DNA of 64,000 bases from Ferirhizobium litorale. Its GTDB lineage: Bacteria; Pseudomonadota; Alphaproteobacteria; Rhizobiales; Rhizobiaceae. Made by a program: the position numbers and the translations under genes. The notes under the pieces were generated by a model. The model was given only the letters and a program-made list of their open reading frames with translations, had not been told where the DNA came from and ran no database searches. Location: positions 62,001 to 126,000 of the forward strand of contig JALDYZ010000007.1 of the NCBI GenBank assembly GCA_030028905.1, given 5' to 3'. This document shows positions 44,451-53,483 of this stretch, in pieces; the first letter of the stretch is position 1; the number at the start of each line of letters is the position of its first letter.

Positions 44451-45281
44451 CTAGGTTACGTTTGCTGGAATTGGCAGGTCTGCCGTATCGGACTTCGAGC
44501 CGGCGCTGTCCCTGCGGCGGATGAACTCCGAGAGAACGACAAGAACGGTCGACGCGACCAGGATCAGGGAACCCAGCGCCAGAACGGAAGGCAGCTTGTT
44601 CGGGAAACGAAGCTGCCCGTAGAGGAACACCGGCAGGGTCGGTTGCGTGCCGCTGAGGAAGAAGGCCAGCACGAACTCGTCGAACGAGGTGATGAAGCAC
44701 ATCAGCAGGCTGGAAATCACCCCTGGGATGATCAGCGGCAGGGTGATCCGCCGGAACGTGCCGAGCGTGGTTTCGCCTAGGTCGCTGGAGGCCTCTTCCA
44801 GGCTGGGGTCGAGCCCGTCGAGCCGCGACATCAGCACCATCACGGAAAATGGCAGACACAGGAAGATGTGTGCCATCGTAATGGTCAGCAACGATAGCTC
44901 GATGTTCATGATCCGCACGAGCAGGATAAGGAAGGCGACGGCGAAAACGATCGACGGCACGACAAGCGGGAGCATGATAGTCGACAGGACCAATCCGCTG
45001 GCGGGGAGGAGGCGGCGCGTCAACCCGATGGCGAGCGGTATGCTCATGGCGGTGGTGAGCACCGAGGCAATCGTGCCGACGACGAGGCTGTTTATCAGCG
45101 CGTCGATCATCGCGATGTTGCCGGCCATGGCTTCGTAGTGCCGAAGGGTGAAACCCTTCAGCGGAAAGACCGCGAAGGTGTTGTCGTTGAACGAAAACAG
45201 CGGCAACAGCACCGTCGGCGCATAGAGGAAGACCAGGAAGAATGCCGCATAGATCGTCAGGAGGCTGTAGCGCCGTTTCAT
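44451..45281 (-). CDS. ABC transporter permease, PotC type (second polyamine-type system)
   Basis: A 276-residue permease from ATG 45279-45281 (MKRRYSLLTIYAAFFLV), overlapping the upstream permease stop by ATGA. Six spans; EAA loop LEEASSDLGETTLGTFRRIT; FDEFVLAFFLSGTQPTLPVF is nearly identical to the first system's PotC-type protein (13726-14541). It forms the channel with the PotB-type subunit encoded next to it. Confidence 0.93.
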   Translation of the reverse strand: MKRRYSLLTIYAAFFLVFLYAPTVLLPLFSFNDNTFAVFPLKGFTLRHYEAMAGNIAMIDALINSLVVGTIASVLTTAMSIPLAIGLTRRLLPASGLVLSTIMLPLVVPSIVFAVAFLILLVRIMNIELSLLTITMAHIFLCLPFSVMVLMSRLDGLDPSLEEASSDLGETTLGTFRRITLPLIIPGVISSLLMCFITSFDEFVLAFFLSGTQPTLPVFLYGQLRFPNKLPSVLALGSLILVASTVLVVLSEFIRRRDSAGSKSDTADLPIPANVT

Positions 45282-46207
45282 GCTGCGCTCCGTTCGCGTA
45301 GTCTCTTGTAGCCGACCGCCCAGAGGAACAAGCCGCAAAGGATGGCGATCACCAGCATCATGACGATCGACACCGCAGCGCCGAGCGGGGCATTGTCCTG
45401 CTTGAAGAACAGCGTCTGGATGGCGTTGCCGATCATCGTGCCGCCAGGGCCGCCAACCAGCGTCGGCGTCACATAGTCGCCGACGGTCGGTATGAAGACG
45501 AGCAGTGCCGCCGAAATCACTCCCGGCAGGGAGAGGGGCAGCGTGATGCGACAAAACCGCGCCCAGCGACCGTCTCCGAGATCCGAGGCCGCCTCCAGCA
45601 GGTTGCGGTCGACCTTTTCCAGCGAGACGTAGATCGGCAGTATGGCGAAGGTCACCCAGGCATGGATCAGGGTGATGACGACGGCAACCGGGTTGTAGAG
45701 CAGGAAGTCCAGCGGCTTGTCGATCACGCCGAGACTGATCAGCCCGGAATTGATCGCCCCGTTGAACCCCAGCACGATTTTCCAGGCAAACACCCGCAGA
45801 AGGTAGCTCGTCCAGAACGGTATGGTGATCAGGATCAACCAGAGCACCTTGTATCGATCCACCCGGAAGGCCAGGAAATAGGCCATGGGATAGGCGACGA
45901 CGAGGACGGTGATGGTGACGACGAGCGACATCACCAGTGATTTCAGCAGCAGGATCGCCGGTACCGGGTTCTTCAGGTAGAATGGGATGCCGAAATAGAC
46001 GGTCGCCTTGTCCGAAGGCTGAATCAGGCTCCAATAGTTGGCGAGCGTCGGTGTCTTGTCGATGGCAAAGCCCTGCTGCGTCCAGAAGCTGAGCACCACG
46101 AGCGCGATGAGCGGCGCGAGAAGCACCAGCAGGATGAGCGCGACAAGGCCGTATCCCATGCCTTTTTTCCGCACATCCCGCATCTGACGGACGTGTGTGA
46201 TCCGCAT
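45278..46207 (-). CDS. ABC transporter permease, PotB type (second polyamine-type system)
   Basis: A 309-residue permease with a basic N-terminus (MRITHVRQMRDVRKKG) before the first span. It contains FWTSYLLRVFAWKIVLGFNG, EAASDLGDGRWARFCRITLP (EAA loop) and IPTVGDYVTPTLVGGPGG, as in the PotB-type protein at 12827-13729, so the two importers are paralogous. It lies 5 bases after the binding-protein gene. Confidence 0.93.
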   Translation of the reverse strand: MRITHVRQMRDVRKKGMGYGLVALILLVLLAPLIALVVLSFWTQQGFAIDKTPTLANYWSLIQPSDKATVYFGIPFYLKNPVPAILLLKSLVMSLVVTITVLVVAYPMAYFLAFRVDRYKVLWLILITIPFWTSYLLRVFAWKIVLGFNGAINSGLISLGVIDKPLDFLLYNPVAVVITLIHAWVTFAILPIYVSLEKVDRNLLEAASDLGDGRWARFCRITLPLSLPGVISAALLVFIPTVGDYVTPTLVGGPGGTMIGNAIQTLFFKQDNAPLGAAVSIVMMLVIAILCGLFLWAVGYKRLRERSAA

Positions 46208-46212
46208 GGCGA

Positions 46213-47331
46213 TCAGAGCTTCAGCGCTTTGATCTCTTCCCAGACCCTTTGCTGTTCGTTGACCACCGGGCTCGGCTGCGGTTCGAACAGGATCGCGCTC
46301 TTCATGTGTTCGACGGGATCGATGATGCCCATGGCCTTCACCGCTTCCGGATCGGATATCTCGAAGGATTTCATGTTGGCATGGCCGTAGCCGGAGTCTT
46401 CGATCAGCAGCTTGCCGGTCTCGGGCGACAGCCAGGCGTCGATGAAGTCATAGGCCAGCGCCGGGTCCGCCTTGCCGGAATTGAGGATGGTCATGCCGCA
46501 GAACCAGGTGAAGTAGCCTTCCTTCGGCTTGGCATATTTGACGTCGATACCTTCGGCGAGAAGGTTCTTCACCGTGTCGTTCCAGGCATAGGCGGCGACG
46601 ATCTCGCCGGAGGCCAGCCCCTGCTGGAGTTCGGTCGCGTCGGCCCAGAGGAAACGCGAGTTCTTCACCGCCTTGGCGCCGAAATCCTTGGCGGCCTGCA
46701 GCTTCTCGCCGGTAATGAGATTTGCTTCCTTGAAGTTCATCCCCTTGACCATCTGGCCGATGATGATGACGAGCGGATCGTCGAGCATCGACACCTTGCC
46801 CTCGAACGCATCGTCGTAGAAGATCCCCCAGGTTTCGCCGTCCTTGAAGACGTCGCCGATCAGGTCCGGACGGTAGGCGATGCTGGCATTGCCCCAGTCG
46901 GCAGGCGCCATGACGACGTTGCCGTCGACGACGACCCCTTGGGCCGTTTGCAGGGCGGGGAAGACGTCCTTCCAGTTCGACAGCTTGGTGGTGTCGATCG
47001 GCACCGTCAGGCCCGCTTCCACGAAGCGTCCGACGGAATAGTTGCAGGGATGCATGACGTCCGCGGCGAAACCGGCCCGCACCTTGGCCAGCGCTTCCTC
47101 TTCGCCGCCGAAGGTTGAAAAGCTCGGTCCGGTGCCGTGCTTGCCGACGTAGGATTGAAAATAGGCATCGGCATCGTAGCCGGTCCATTCAAGGCACGTC
47201 AGCACCTCCGCGGCCGACGTCACACGCGGCAGCATGGTGAAGGCCACGCCAAACGCTGCTGCATTCTGGAGAATCTGGCGCCGGGTCAATCTGCCCGAGG
47301 CCATCCTGTCGATAAACTTGATCCGCTGCAT
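46213..47331 (-). CDS. Tat-exported solute-binding protein (second polyamine-type ABC system)
   Basis: A 372-residue protein from ATG 47329-47331 (MQRIKFIDRMASGRLTRRQ) with GGGGA upstream; a GTG at 47343 is in frame. The leader has a twin-arginine-like RLTRRQILQNAAAFGVAFTM, differing from the Sec leader of its paralogue at 16957. The mature part has LTCLEWTGYDADAYFQSYVG, FSTFGGEEEALAKVRAGFAA and DVMHPC, the PotD/PotF class. It is the first gene of an operon with two permeases and an amidohydrolase; no ATPase gene is present. Confidence 0.92.
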   Translation of the reverse strand: MQRIKFIDRMASGRLTRRQILQNAAAFGVAFTMLPRVTSAAEVLTCLEWTGYDADAYFQSYVGKHGTGPSFSTFGGEEEALAKVRAGFAADVMHPCNYSVGRFVEAGLTVPIDTTKLSNWKDVFPALQTAQGVVVDGNVVMAPADWGNASIAYRPDLIGDVFKDGETWGIFYDDAFEGKVSMLDDPLVIIIGQMVKGMNFKEANLITGEKLQAAKDFGAKAVKNSRFLWADATELQQGLASGEIVAAYAWNDTVKNLLAEGIDVKYAKPKEGYFTWFCGMTILNSGKADPALAYDFIDAWLSPETGKLLIEDSGYGHANMKSFEISDPEAVKAMGIIDPVEHMKSAILFEPQPSPVVNEQQRVWEEIKALKL

Positions 47332-47621
47332 GTCGTTCCCCACCAGTTGATTGCCTGGACTTTTATGGCGCCAGCGTAGATGGATTTTGAATCGCGAGTC
47401 AATACGGCAAGAAAAACCCCTGCCGAATGAGGAACTTGACGGGTGCCAACCATAGATAGCGAGCTTGAGGAAAAACTTATGTTGCCAAAGGCTTGCCGCA
47501 GCGCAACAAAATCGAAACCTTTGTGTCGGAAAACCGGTCGCATCTAGATCCGGGATGACGCCGGGTTGTGTGGGATTGAACGCGCCAGGACAGCGCCGGT
47601 CACCCTCAGGGGACCTCGTCC

Positions 47622-49532
47622 ATGAATATCTCTGATCTCTCCATCTCCCGAAAGATCGGCCTGCTCGTCCTGTTGATGGGGATTGCCGCCGCTACCATCG
47701 CAACCGTCGGCAGCCACGGACTGAGCTCTCTCGGCGCCGCCTTGCAGGACACCGGTGCACGCGAGGAAGTGGCCCGCGAGGCCATGGACCTGCGCATCGA
47801 CGTGATCGCCATCAGCCGCATGACCTACCAGCTGGCTTTGGCACCGGAAAAGGCGTCGGATTTTGCTGCCGAAACGGACAAGCGCGCCAAGGAAATGCTC
47901 GATCGCCTTCCGAAGATCGCATCGACCGCGGACGCGAACGAACAGAAGCTGCTCGACGGCATCCGCACCTCGCTGACGCCCTATTTCGACCAGATCCGCG
48001 CCATGGTTGCCGTCGCCCGTTCGGCTCAGGGGCAGGACCGCACCGCGATCGTCGCCGAGCTCGACAAGGCGCTGGAAGGCCAGAAGGCCGTAACCGCCGC
48101 CATCAAGGAATATTCGACCTATTCCGCCGAAACGCTTTCGGGTTCGCGCGGCCTGGCAATCTCCCGCTCGACGACGACGCAGACCGTGCTGCTTGCGACG
48201 ACGTTCGTCTGCATCGTTGCCGGCATGCTCATGAGCGTCCTCGTCGCCCGCCACGGCATCGTGCGCCCGATCCAGCGCCTGACCGGCGCAATGTCGAGCC
48301 TCGCCACCGGAAAGCTCGACGAGGAAATCCCCTGCACCGACCGCAAGGATGAAATCGGCGCCATGGCCCGCACTCTCGCCATCTTCCGCGACAACGAGAA
48401 GCAGATGCGCGAGATGGAAGCGCAAGAAGCCGCGCTGCAGGCGCAGAGCAGGGACCTGCAATCGAACATCAGCACCATCGTCGCAGCCGCGGCCGCAGGC
48501 GATTTCTCCCGCCGGATCACGAAATCCTACGACGACGCAGACCTTCGCCGCTTCGCTGCAAGTGTCAACGAACTGTTGGAGAACGTCGACCGGGGCGTCA
48601 GCGAGGTGCGCCGGGTAATTGCCTCGCTCTCCGAGGCGGATCTCACCCAGGAGATGCGAGGCCACTTCCAGGGTGACTTCGCCGAGCTGCAGGCCAATGT
48701 GAACGGCGCCATGCTGACGCTGCGAAGCACCATGACGGGCATCCTCGCCACGGCCGGCGCAATCACTGGCAATTCCCGCGAGCTTTCCACCGCGGCCGAC
48801 CAGCTCGCCCGCCGCACGGAACAGCAGGCCGCCTCGCTGGAGGAAACCGCCGCCGCGCTCGAGGAGATCACCACGACGGTCAAGACCTCGACCAGCCGCG
48901 CGCTCGAAGCGTCCGAGATCGTGCGCGAGGCCAAGGACAGCGCCGACAAGTCGGGCGGCATTGTCCAGAACGCCATCGACGCTATGGGCCGCATCGAGCA
49001 GTCGTCGCAGAAGATCAGCCAGATCATCTCGGTGATCGACGAGATCGCCTTCCAGACCAATCTGCTGGCGCTGAACGCCGGCGTCGAGGCGGCGCGCGCC
49101 GGCGAAGCGGGACGCGGCTTTGCCGTCGTCGCGCAGGAAGTCCGCGAACTCGCCCAGCGCTCGGCCAATGCGGCAAAGGAGATCAAGACCCTGATCAACG
49201 CCTCCGCTGGCGAGGTGAAGGGCGGCGTGTCACTGGTGCTGTCGACCGGCGACGTGCTCTCCGAAATCAAGGACCTGGTCAATCGCGTCAACGACCATGT
49301 CGTCTCGATCACCCGCGCCGCCCAGGAACAATCGGCCGCGCTCGGCGAAATCAACACCGCCGTCAACCAGATGGACCAGATGACCCAGCAGAACGCGGCC
49401 ATGGTGGAAGAGACCACCGCCGCAAGCCAGATCCTGGCCACCGAGGCGACGCAGCTTCAGACCTCGCTCTCGCAGTTCCACATCGGCGAGGAGAGGAGCG
49501 GCCGCGTGCAGCAACACAGGGCTGCCGCGTAA
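47622..49532 (+). CDS. methyl-accepting chemotaxis protein
   Basis: A 636-residue chemoreceptor. TM1 at residues about 13-35 (IGLLVLLMGIAAATIATVGS), a periplasmic domain to about 185 (helical bundle type), TM2 about 188-212 (VLLATTFVCIVAGMLMSVLV), a HAMP domain (RPIQRLTGAMSSLATGKLD), a further linker/HAMP-like unit near 285-350, and the cytoplasmic signalling domain with the conserved hairpin tip IAFQTNLLALNAGVEAARAG near 475. It ends QHRAAA with no CheR/CheB-tethering pentapeptide. The ligand is unknown. A single gene, ended by the terminator at 49562. Confidence 0.95.
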   Translation: MNISDLSISRKIGLLVLLMGIAAATIATVGSHGLSSLGAALQDTGAREEVAREAMDLRIDVIAISRMTYQLALAPEKASDFAAETDKRAKEMLDRLPKIASTADANEQKLLDGIRTSLTPYFDQIRAMVAVARSAQGQDRTAIVAELDKALEGQKAVTAAIKEYSTYSAETLSGSRGLAISRSTTTQTVLLATTFVCIVAGMLMSVLVARHGIVRPIQRLTGAMSSLATGKLDEEIPCTDRKDEIGAMARTLAIFRDNEKQMREMEAQEAALQAQSRDLQSNISTIVAAAAAGDFSRRITKSYDDADLRRFAASVNELLENVDRGVSEVRRVIASLSEADLTQEMRGHFQGDFAELQANVNGAMLTLRSTMTGILATAGAITGNSRELSTAADQLARRTEQQAASLEETAAALEEITTTVKTSTSRALEASEIVREAKDSADKSGGIVQNAIDAMGRIEQSSQKISQIISVIDEIAFQTNLLALNAGVEAARAGEAGRGFAVVAQEVRELAQRSANAAKEIKTLINASAGEVKGGVSLVLSTGDVLSEIKDLVNRVNDHVVSITRAAQEQSAALGEINTAVNQMDQMTQQNAAMVEETTAASQILATEATQLQTSLSQFHIGEERSGRVQQHRAAA

Positions 49533-49561
49533 GGCAGCCCACCATCGTGAAGGTGCAACGA

Positions 49562-49593
49562 GGACCAGCGGGCGGCCTGCCGCTCGCTGGTCC
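49562..49593 (+). terminator. rho-independent terminator of the chemoreceptor gene
   Basis: GGACCAGCG pairs with CGCTGGTCC, with an internal GGC/GCC pairing in the loop, and is followed by TTTCCTTTT. It lies 30 bases after the stop codon. Confidence 0.85.
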
Positions 49594-49719
49594 TTTCCTT
49601 TTGTCGGCTTTCGAGACGGCGTCCCCGCCATAGATGGCCGAGACACGTTGACGGAAACCTTTCATCATATGAGAGTTGGGCCCGGACGTCCCTCCATTCG
49701 AAATCAACTCGAGGTGTAT

Positions 49720-50961
49720 ATGTTTCCACTTTCGCACATGATGAAGTCTTTCATACGCAAGGGTTGTCTGACTGTCATCGATGCAGACGGAAAGCGTCAT
49801 GTCTTCAAGGGCACGCCCGGTCCGCAGGTAACCATGAGGCTGACGGACAGGAAGCTATACCGGACATTGGTCTTCAATGCCGAGCTTGCGGCCGGCGAAG
49901 CCTACATGGATGGAACGATGCGGTTCGAGGAGGGCTCGACGCTGCGGGATTTCCTGACGCTGTTTTCAGTCAACCGCCTGTCGCTCGGCTCCTACCCGAT
50001 CCAGAAAGTTCTGCGCGCCGTCAAGATGCGCTTTCGCAAGCGCCAGCAGTCGAACCGCAAGGGACAAGCGCAGCAGAACGTCGCCCACCACTACGATCTC
50101 GGCAATGAATTCTACAAGCTGTTTCTCGATGAGAACATGCTGTACTCCTGTGCCTATTTCCGGGAGCCGGGTGAAACACTGGAACAGGCCCAGCGCAACA
50201 AGCTCCGGCTGCTTGCCAGCAAGCTCGGGCTGAAACCCGGAATGAAGGTGCTCGATATCGGCTGTGGCTGGGGCGACCTCGCGCTTTATCTCGCGGCACT
50301 GGAAAACGTCGAAGTTCTCGGCGTGACCCTATCGAAGGAACAGCAGGCCCTCGCCGCGCAGCGGGCGGAGAAAGCCCGGCTTGCCGATCGCGTCCGTTTC
50401 GAGCTGAAGGATTATCGCGACGTCGAGGGACCTTTCGACCGCATCGTTTCCGTCGGCATGTTCGAGCATGTGGGCGTTCATCACTACGACGAATTCTTCA
50501 AGAAGCTGAATGCGCTGATGCCCGATGACGGCGTGGCGGTGCTGCATTCGATCGGGCACATGAGCCCGCCCGGCATGGCGAGCCCGTGGCTGCGCAAGTA
50601 TATTTTTCCAGGAGCCTATTCGCCGGCCCTCTCCGAAGTGTTCGAGGTGGTCGAGCAGAACAGCCTCTGGGTGACGGATCTGGAATTTCTGCGCGTTCAC
50701 TACGCCACGACGCTCGCCCATTGGACCGATCGCTTCGAGGCGAACCGCGAGAAGGTGATCGCGCTCTACGATGAGCGGTTTGCGCGCATGTGGGAATTCT
50801 ACCTGATCAGCGCGGAGATGATGTTCCGCACCGGCAGCCAGCTCGTCTTCCACATGCAGCTGTCACGCTCTCGCGACGCCGCGCCGATCGTTCGCGATTA
50901 CATCACCGACAAACAGCGCGACTATATCGAACGCGAAAGGACGCTCAGCCTGTCCGTGTGA
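49720..50961 (+). CDS. cfa: cyclopropane-fatty-acyl-phospholipid synthase
   Basis: A 413-residue SAM-dependent enzyme from ATG 49720 (MFPLSHMMKSFIRKG), GAGGTG upstream; an earlier in-frame start at 49648 is less likely. After an N-terminal lipid-binding part come VAHHYDLGNEFYKLFLDENM, YSCAYFREPGETLEQAQ, the SAM motif VLDIGCGWGDLALYLA near 190, VSVGMFEHVGVHHYDEFF, and HYATTLAHWTDRFEANRE near 340. These are all Cfa signatures. It methylenates unsaturated acyl chains of membrane phospholipids, important for acid and stationary-phase tolerance. A second class of rhizobial cfa genes exists, so which paralogue this is cannot be said. Confidence 0.95.
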   Translation: MFPLSHMMKSFIRKGCLTVIDADGKRHVFKGTPGPQVTMRLTDRKLYRTLVFNAELAAGEAYMDGTMRFEEGSTLRDFLTLFSVNRLSLGSYPIQKVLRAVKMRFRKRQQSNRKGQAQQNVAHHYDLGNEFYKLFLDENMLYSCAYFREPGETLEQAQRNKLRLLASKLGLKPGMKVLDIGCGWGDLALYLAALENVEVLGVTLSKEQQALAAQRAEKARLADRVRFELKDYRDVEGPFDRIVSVGMFEHVGVHHYDEFFKKLNALMPDDGVAVLHSIGHMSPPGMASPWLRKYIFPGAYSPALSEVFEVVEQNSLWVTDLEFLRVHYATTLAHWTDRFEANREKVIALYDERFARMWEFYLISAEMMFRTGSQLVFHMQLSRSRDAAPIVRDYITDKQRDYIERERTLSLSV

Positions 50962-51039
50962 GGGGCGATCAGGCACGCAGGCTCGAGAAAGCCTCACGAA
51001 GCGGGCAGCGCCGCAGAAGGGCAGCACTGCGGATCGCCA

Positions 51040-51759
51040 TCAGAAATACTGGGTGTGAACCCGCCTGATATCGTCCACCTTGGCGAGAGTGCCAGAGAGG
51101 TGGCGGCGCACGGCGTCCTGCGCGCCGGCCACGTCGAAGGCCTTCATATGCGCGATGATTTCCTGATGGGCGGCGAGGATGGTCGCGGCCTTGCCGGGGT
51201 CCATGAGGTTGAGCTTCCTGAGCCGGTCGATATGCCCCGAGCGCGACTGCACGAGCATCCACAAGTCGGGCACGCCGACTGCCTCGAACATGGCCTGGTG
51301 GAACTGTCGATCGAGATGACCGAACCGATCCATGTCTCCGTCGACGTTCAGCGCCGTGTCCTGAAGCTGCACGATGCGCTCGACCTGCGCGACCGCCGCC
51401 TGCCCCGCCTCGCACGCAAGTGCGCGAACCACCTCCAGTTCCAGTGACATGCGCAGGAACTGCGTTTCGCGCGCCTGCGCCAGGTCGATGCGAGTGACCT
51501 CGGTGCGCGATTGCGGAAATACGATGACGAGGCCTTCCTTCTCCAGCATCTGCAGGGCATCGCGTACCGGTGTTTGGCTGACGCCGTAGAAGGCCGCGAG
51601 GTCGTTGCGCGAGAGCTGCATGCCCGGAGGCAGCTCCAGCGAAATGATGCGGCCGCGCAGCAATTCATGGAGCTGGTGCGACGTGGAGGTCCGCTTGAGG
51701 CCGGCGGCCGGCAAGGGAGCTGGCCTGGCAAAGGCAGTGGGAGCGGAGCTGAGCGTCAT
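51040..51759 (-). CDS. GntR-family regulator (FCD domain) of the TRAP/sugar-acid operon
   Basis: A 239-residue protein. GntR winged helix-turn-helix at residues about 28-95: LLRGRIISLELPPGMQLSRN, then DLAAFYGVSQTPVRDALQML. The C-terminal FCD effector domain has FLRMSLELEVVRALACEAGQ, HLDRQFHQAMFEAVGVPDLW and AHQEIIAHMKAFD with metal/ligand-binding histidines. ATG 51757-51759 has AGGGA upstream. It diverges from the TRAP operon; the palindrome at 51811-51824 between them is its likely operator. Confidence 0.9.
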   Translation of the reverse strand: MTLSSAPTAFARPAPLPAAGLKRTSTSHQLHELLRGRIISLELPPGMQLSRNDLAAFYGVSQTPVRDALQMLEKEGLVIVFPQSRTEVTRIDLAQARETQFLRMSLELEVVRALACEAGQAAVAQVERIVQLQDTALNVDGDMDRFGHLDRQFHQAMFEAVGVPDLWMLVQSRSGHIDRLRKLNLMDPGKAATILAAHQEIIAHMKAFDVAGAQDAVRRHLSGTLAKVDDIRRVHTQYF

Positions 51760-51810
51760 CTGAAAGTCCCTATTGGCGATTCACTATAGCGCAGGCGTTG
51801 ACAACTTCAA

Positions 51811-51824
51811 ACTAATATATTAGT
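51811..51824. promoter_or_regulatory. perfect 14-bp palindrome, likely GntR operator
   Basis: ACTAATATATTAGT is fully symmetric and lies between the gntR and TRAP starts, just downstream of a good -35 hexamer TTGACA (51798-51803). FCD-type GntR regulators bind short AT-rich palindromes of this kind. Confidence 0.65.
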
Positions 51825-51874
51825 GCATTTGTACAGGAGATGGAGGTCTCCGTATTTTCCCAAGGGAGGACATC

Positions 51875-52900
51875 ATGATTTTCAGAAGAACCCTGCTTGC
51901 AGGCTGCGCGGCACTCGCCATCTCGTCTGCGGCGAAAGCGGATACCTTCGCCATCCAGTCGTCGTTCAACGCCGGCGACTTTTCCATGCAGTATCTCACC
52001 GAGAACTGGCTCCCCAAGATTTCCGAGACGACCGAAGGCCGCGTCGAAATCACGCTCACGCCGAATGCATCCGTCGTGCCGGCCAAGGACACGATCGAAG
52101 CGGTCTCCTCCGGCGTGCTCGACGGCGACTTCACGTCCGTCAACTATTTCTCCGGCATTGAGCCCGCCTTCGCGATCATGGCGGACCTGATCTCCGGTTA
52201 CGACACGCCGGGACAGATGCTGGGCTTCTGCAAGGATGGCCGCGGCGAGGAAATGCAGCAGAAGATTCTCGACAACGTGACCGGTGGCGAAGTAAAACTC
52301 ATCGCCTGTGGCCCCTACAGCCGCGAATCGCTGCCTGCCCGAGTACCGATCCGTACTTTCGAGGATCTCCAGGGCAAGAAGATCCGCGCACCGGAAGGCC
52401 TGGCGTCGGCAGTCTTCGCGGCAGCAGGTGCAAGCCCGGTTTCCATTCCGTTCTCGGAAGTCTATGGCGCGCTCGAAAAAGGCATCGTCGATGCCGCCGA
52501 TGCATCTGCCTATGTCAACAACGTTTCCACCGGCCTCCACGACGTGGCGCCCTATCCGCTCTATCCGGGCATCCATTCCATGCCGCTGATGCAGTTCACG
52601 ATGAACACGGAGAAGTGGGAGGCGCTATCCGCCGAGGACCAGAAGGCGCTGCGCGACTGGTGGTATGCCGCCATGGAAGACCTGACCAAGGTCGTCGACG
52701 AGCAGGACCAGGAAAAGGCCAAGGCCGATGCGGCCGGCGGCAAGGTCGAGGTCATCAACTGGGCGCAGGAAGATCGCGACCAGCTTCGCGAGGTTGCCCG
52801 GGCGGAGTGGGTCAAGTTTGCCGAAAAGAGCGATCTTGCCCGCGAGGCGCTGGATGCCAACCTCGAATACATGCAGCAGATCGGCCTGCTGAAGGACTGA
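51875..52900 (+). CDS. dctP: TRAP transporter solute-binding subunit (DctP type)
   Basis: A 341-residue periplasmic protein with a signal peptide (residues 1-22, MIFRRTLLAGCAALAISSAA). The DctP fold is clear: LTPNASVVPAKDTIEAVSSG near 67-88, FEDLQGKKIRAPEGLASAVF near 160-182 with the ligand-binding arginine region, and SEVYGALEKGIVDAADASAY near 195. ATG 51875 has GGGAGGA upstream. In family terms it binds an organic or sugar acid and passes it to the membrane subunits. The downstream dehydratase suggests a sugar acid ligand. Confidence 0.93.
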   Translation: MIFRRTLLAGCAALAISSAAKADTFAIQSSFNAGDFSMQYLTENWLPKISETTEGRVEITLTPNASVVPAKDTIEAVSSGVLDGDFTSVNYFSGIEPAFAIMADLISGYDTPGQMLGFCKDGRGEEMQQKILDNVTGGEVKLIACGPYSRESLPARVPIRTFEDLQGKKIRAPEGLASAVFAAAGASPVSIPFSEVYGALEKGIVDAADASAYVNNVSTGLHDVAPYPLYPGIHSMPLMQFTMNTEKWEALSAEDQKALRDWWYAAMEDLTKVVDEQDQEKAKADAAGGKVEVINWAQEDRDQLREVARAEWVKFAEKSDLAREALDANLEYMQQIGLLKD

Positions 52901-52961
52901 CGATATTGCGCCCGGTCGCTCTGCGGCCGGGCTTTACCCAACTCGCGCGACCGGAGGGGTC

Positions 52962-53483
52962 ATGAGATACCTTCTTGCGCGCTATGCGACGGCGATGGAC
53001 CGCTTCAGCGTCTTCGTCGGGCATGGCTGCTCAATCCTTTTCTTCGCTTGCATCATCGCCTCGGCATTGGAGGTGGTGATGCGCTACGGTTTCGACAGCC
53101 CGACCACCTGGTCCACCGAGCTGTCCATGACCCTCTGCGCGACGGCCTGGGTCCTGGCCGTCGGATATGTGACCGAACGCAACCGCCACATCTCGATCAC
53201 CATGCTCGAAATCCTCGTCGGGGAACGGGTCTGGCACATATTCCGGCTGGTGCAGCTCGTTGCCGCCTTCGTTGCGGTGAGCCTGCTGGCCCGCGCCGTC
53301 TGGGGGCCGGCCCTGAAAGTGATCGGCCGCCCGGAATTTTCCGGCACCGCCATGAACTCGCTGCAGCCGAGCTACCTCAAGGTGCTGCTGCTGGTCGGAT
53401 GTCTTTTCTACCTGCTGCAGCTCGCTGCCAACATCATCCGCTGGTTCCAGGGCACCGAGAAGGAGACAGTCGGTGGGCATTGA
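52962..53483 (+). CDS. dctQ: TRAP transporter small membrane subunit (DctQ type)
   Basis: A 173-residue protein with four predicted membrane spans (near residues 22-43, 52-73, 88-112, 138-160). It contains SALEVVMRYGFDSPTTWSTE, the DctQ hallmark (RYxF...W..E). ATG 52962 has GGAGGGG upstream, and its end overlaps the dctM start by 11 bases. Confidence 0.92.
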   Translation: MRYLLARYATAMDRFSVFVGHGCSILFFACIIASALEVVMRYGFDSPTTWSTELSMTLCATAWVLAVGYVTERNRHISITMLEILVGERVWHIFRLVQLVAAFVAVSLLARAVWGPALKVIGRPEFSGTAMNSLQPSYLKVLLLVGCLFYLLQLAANIIRWFQGTEKETVGGH

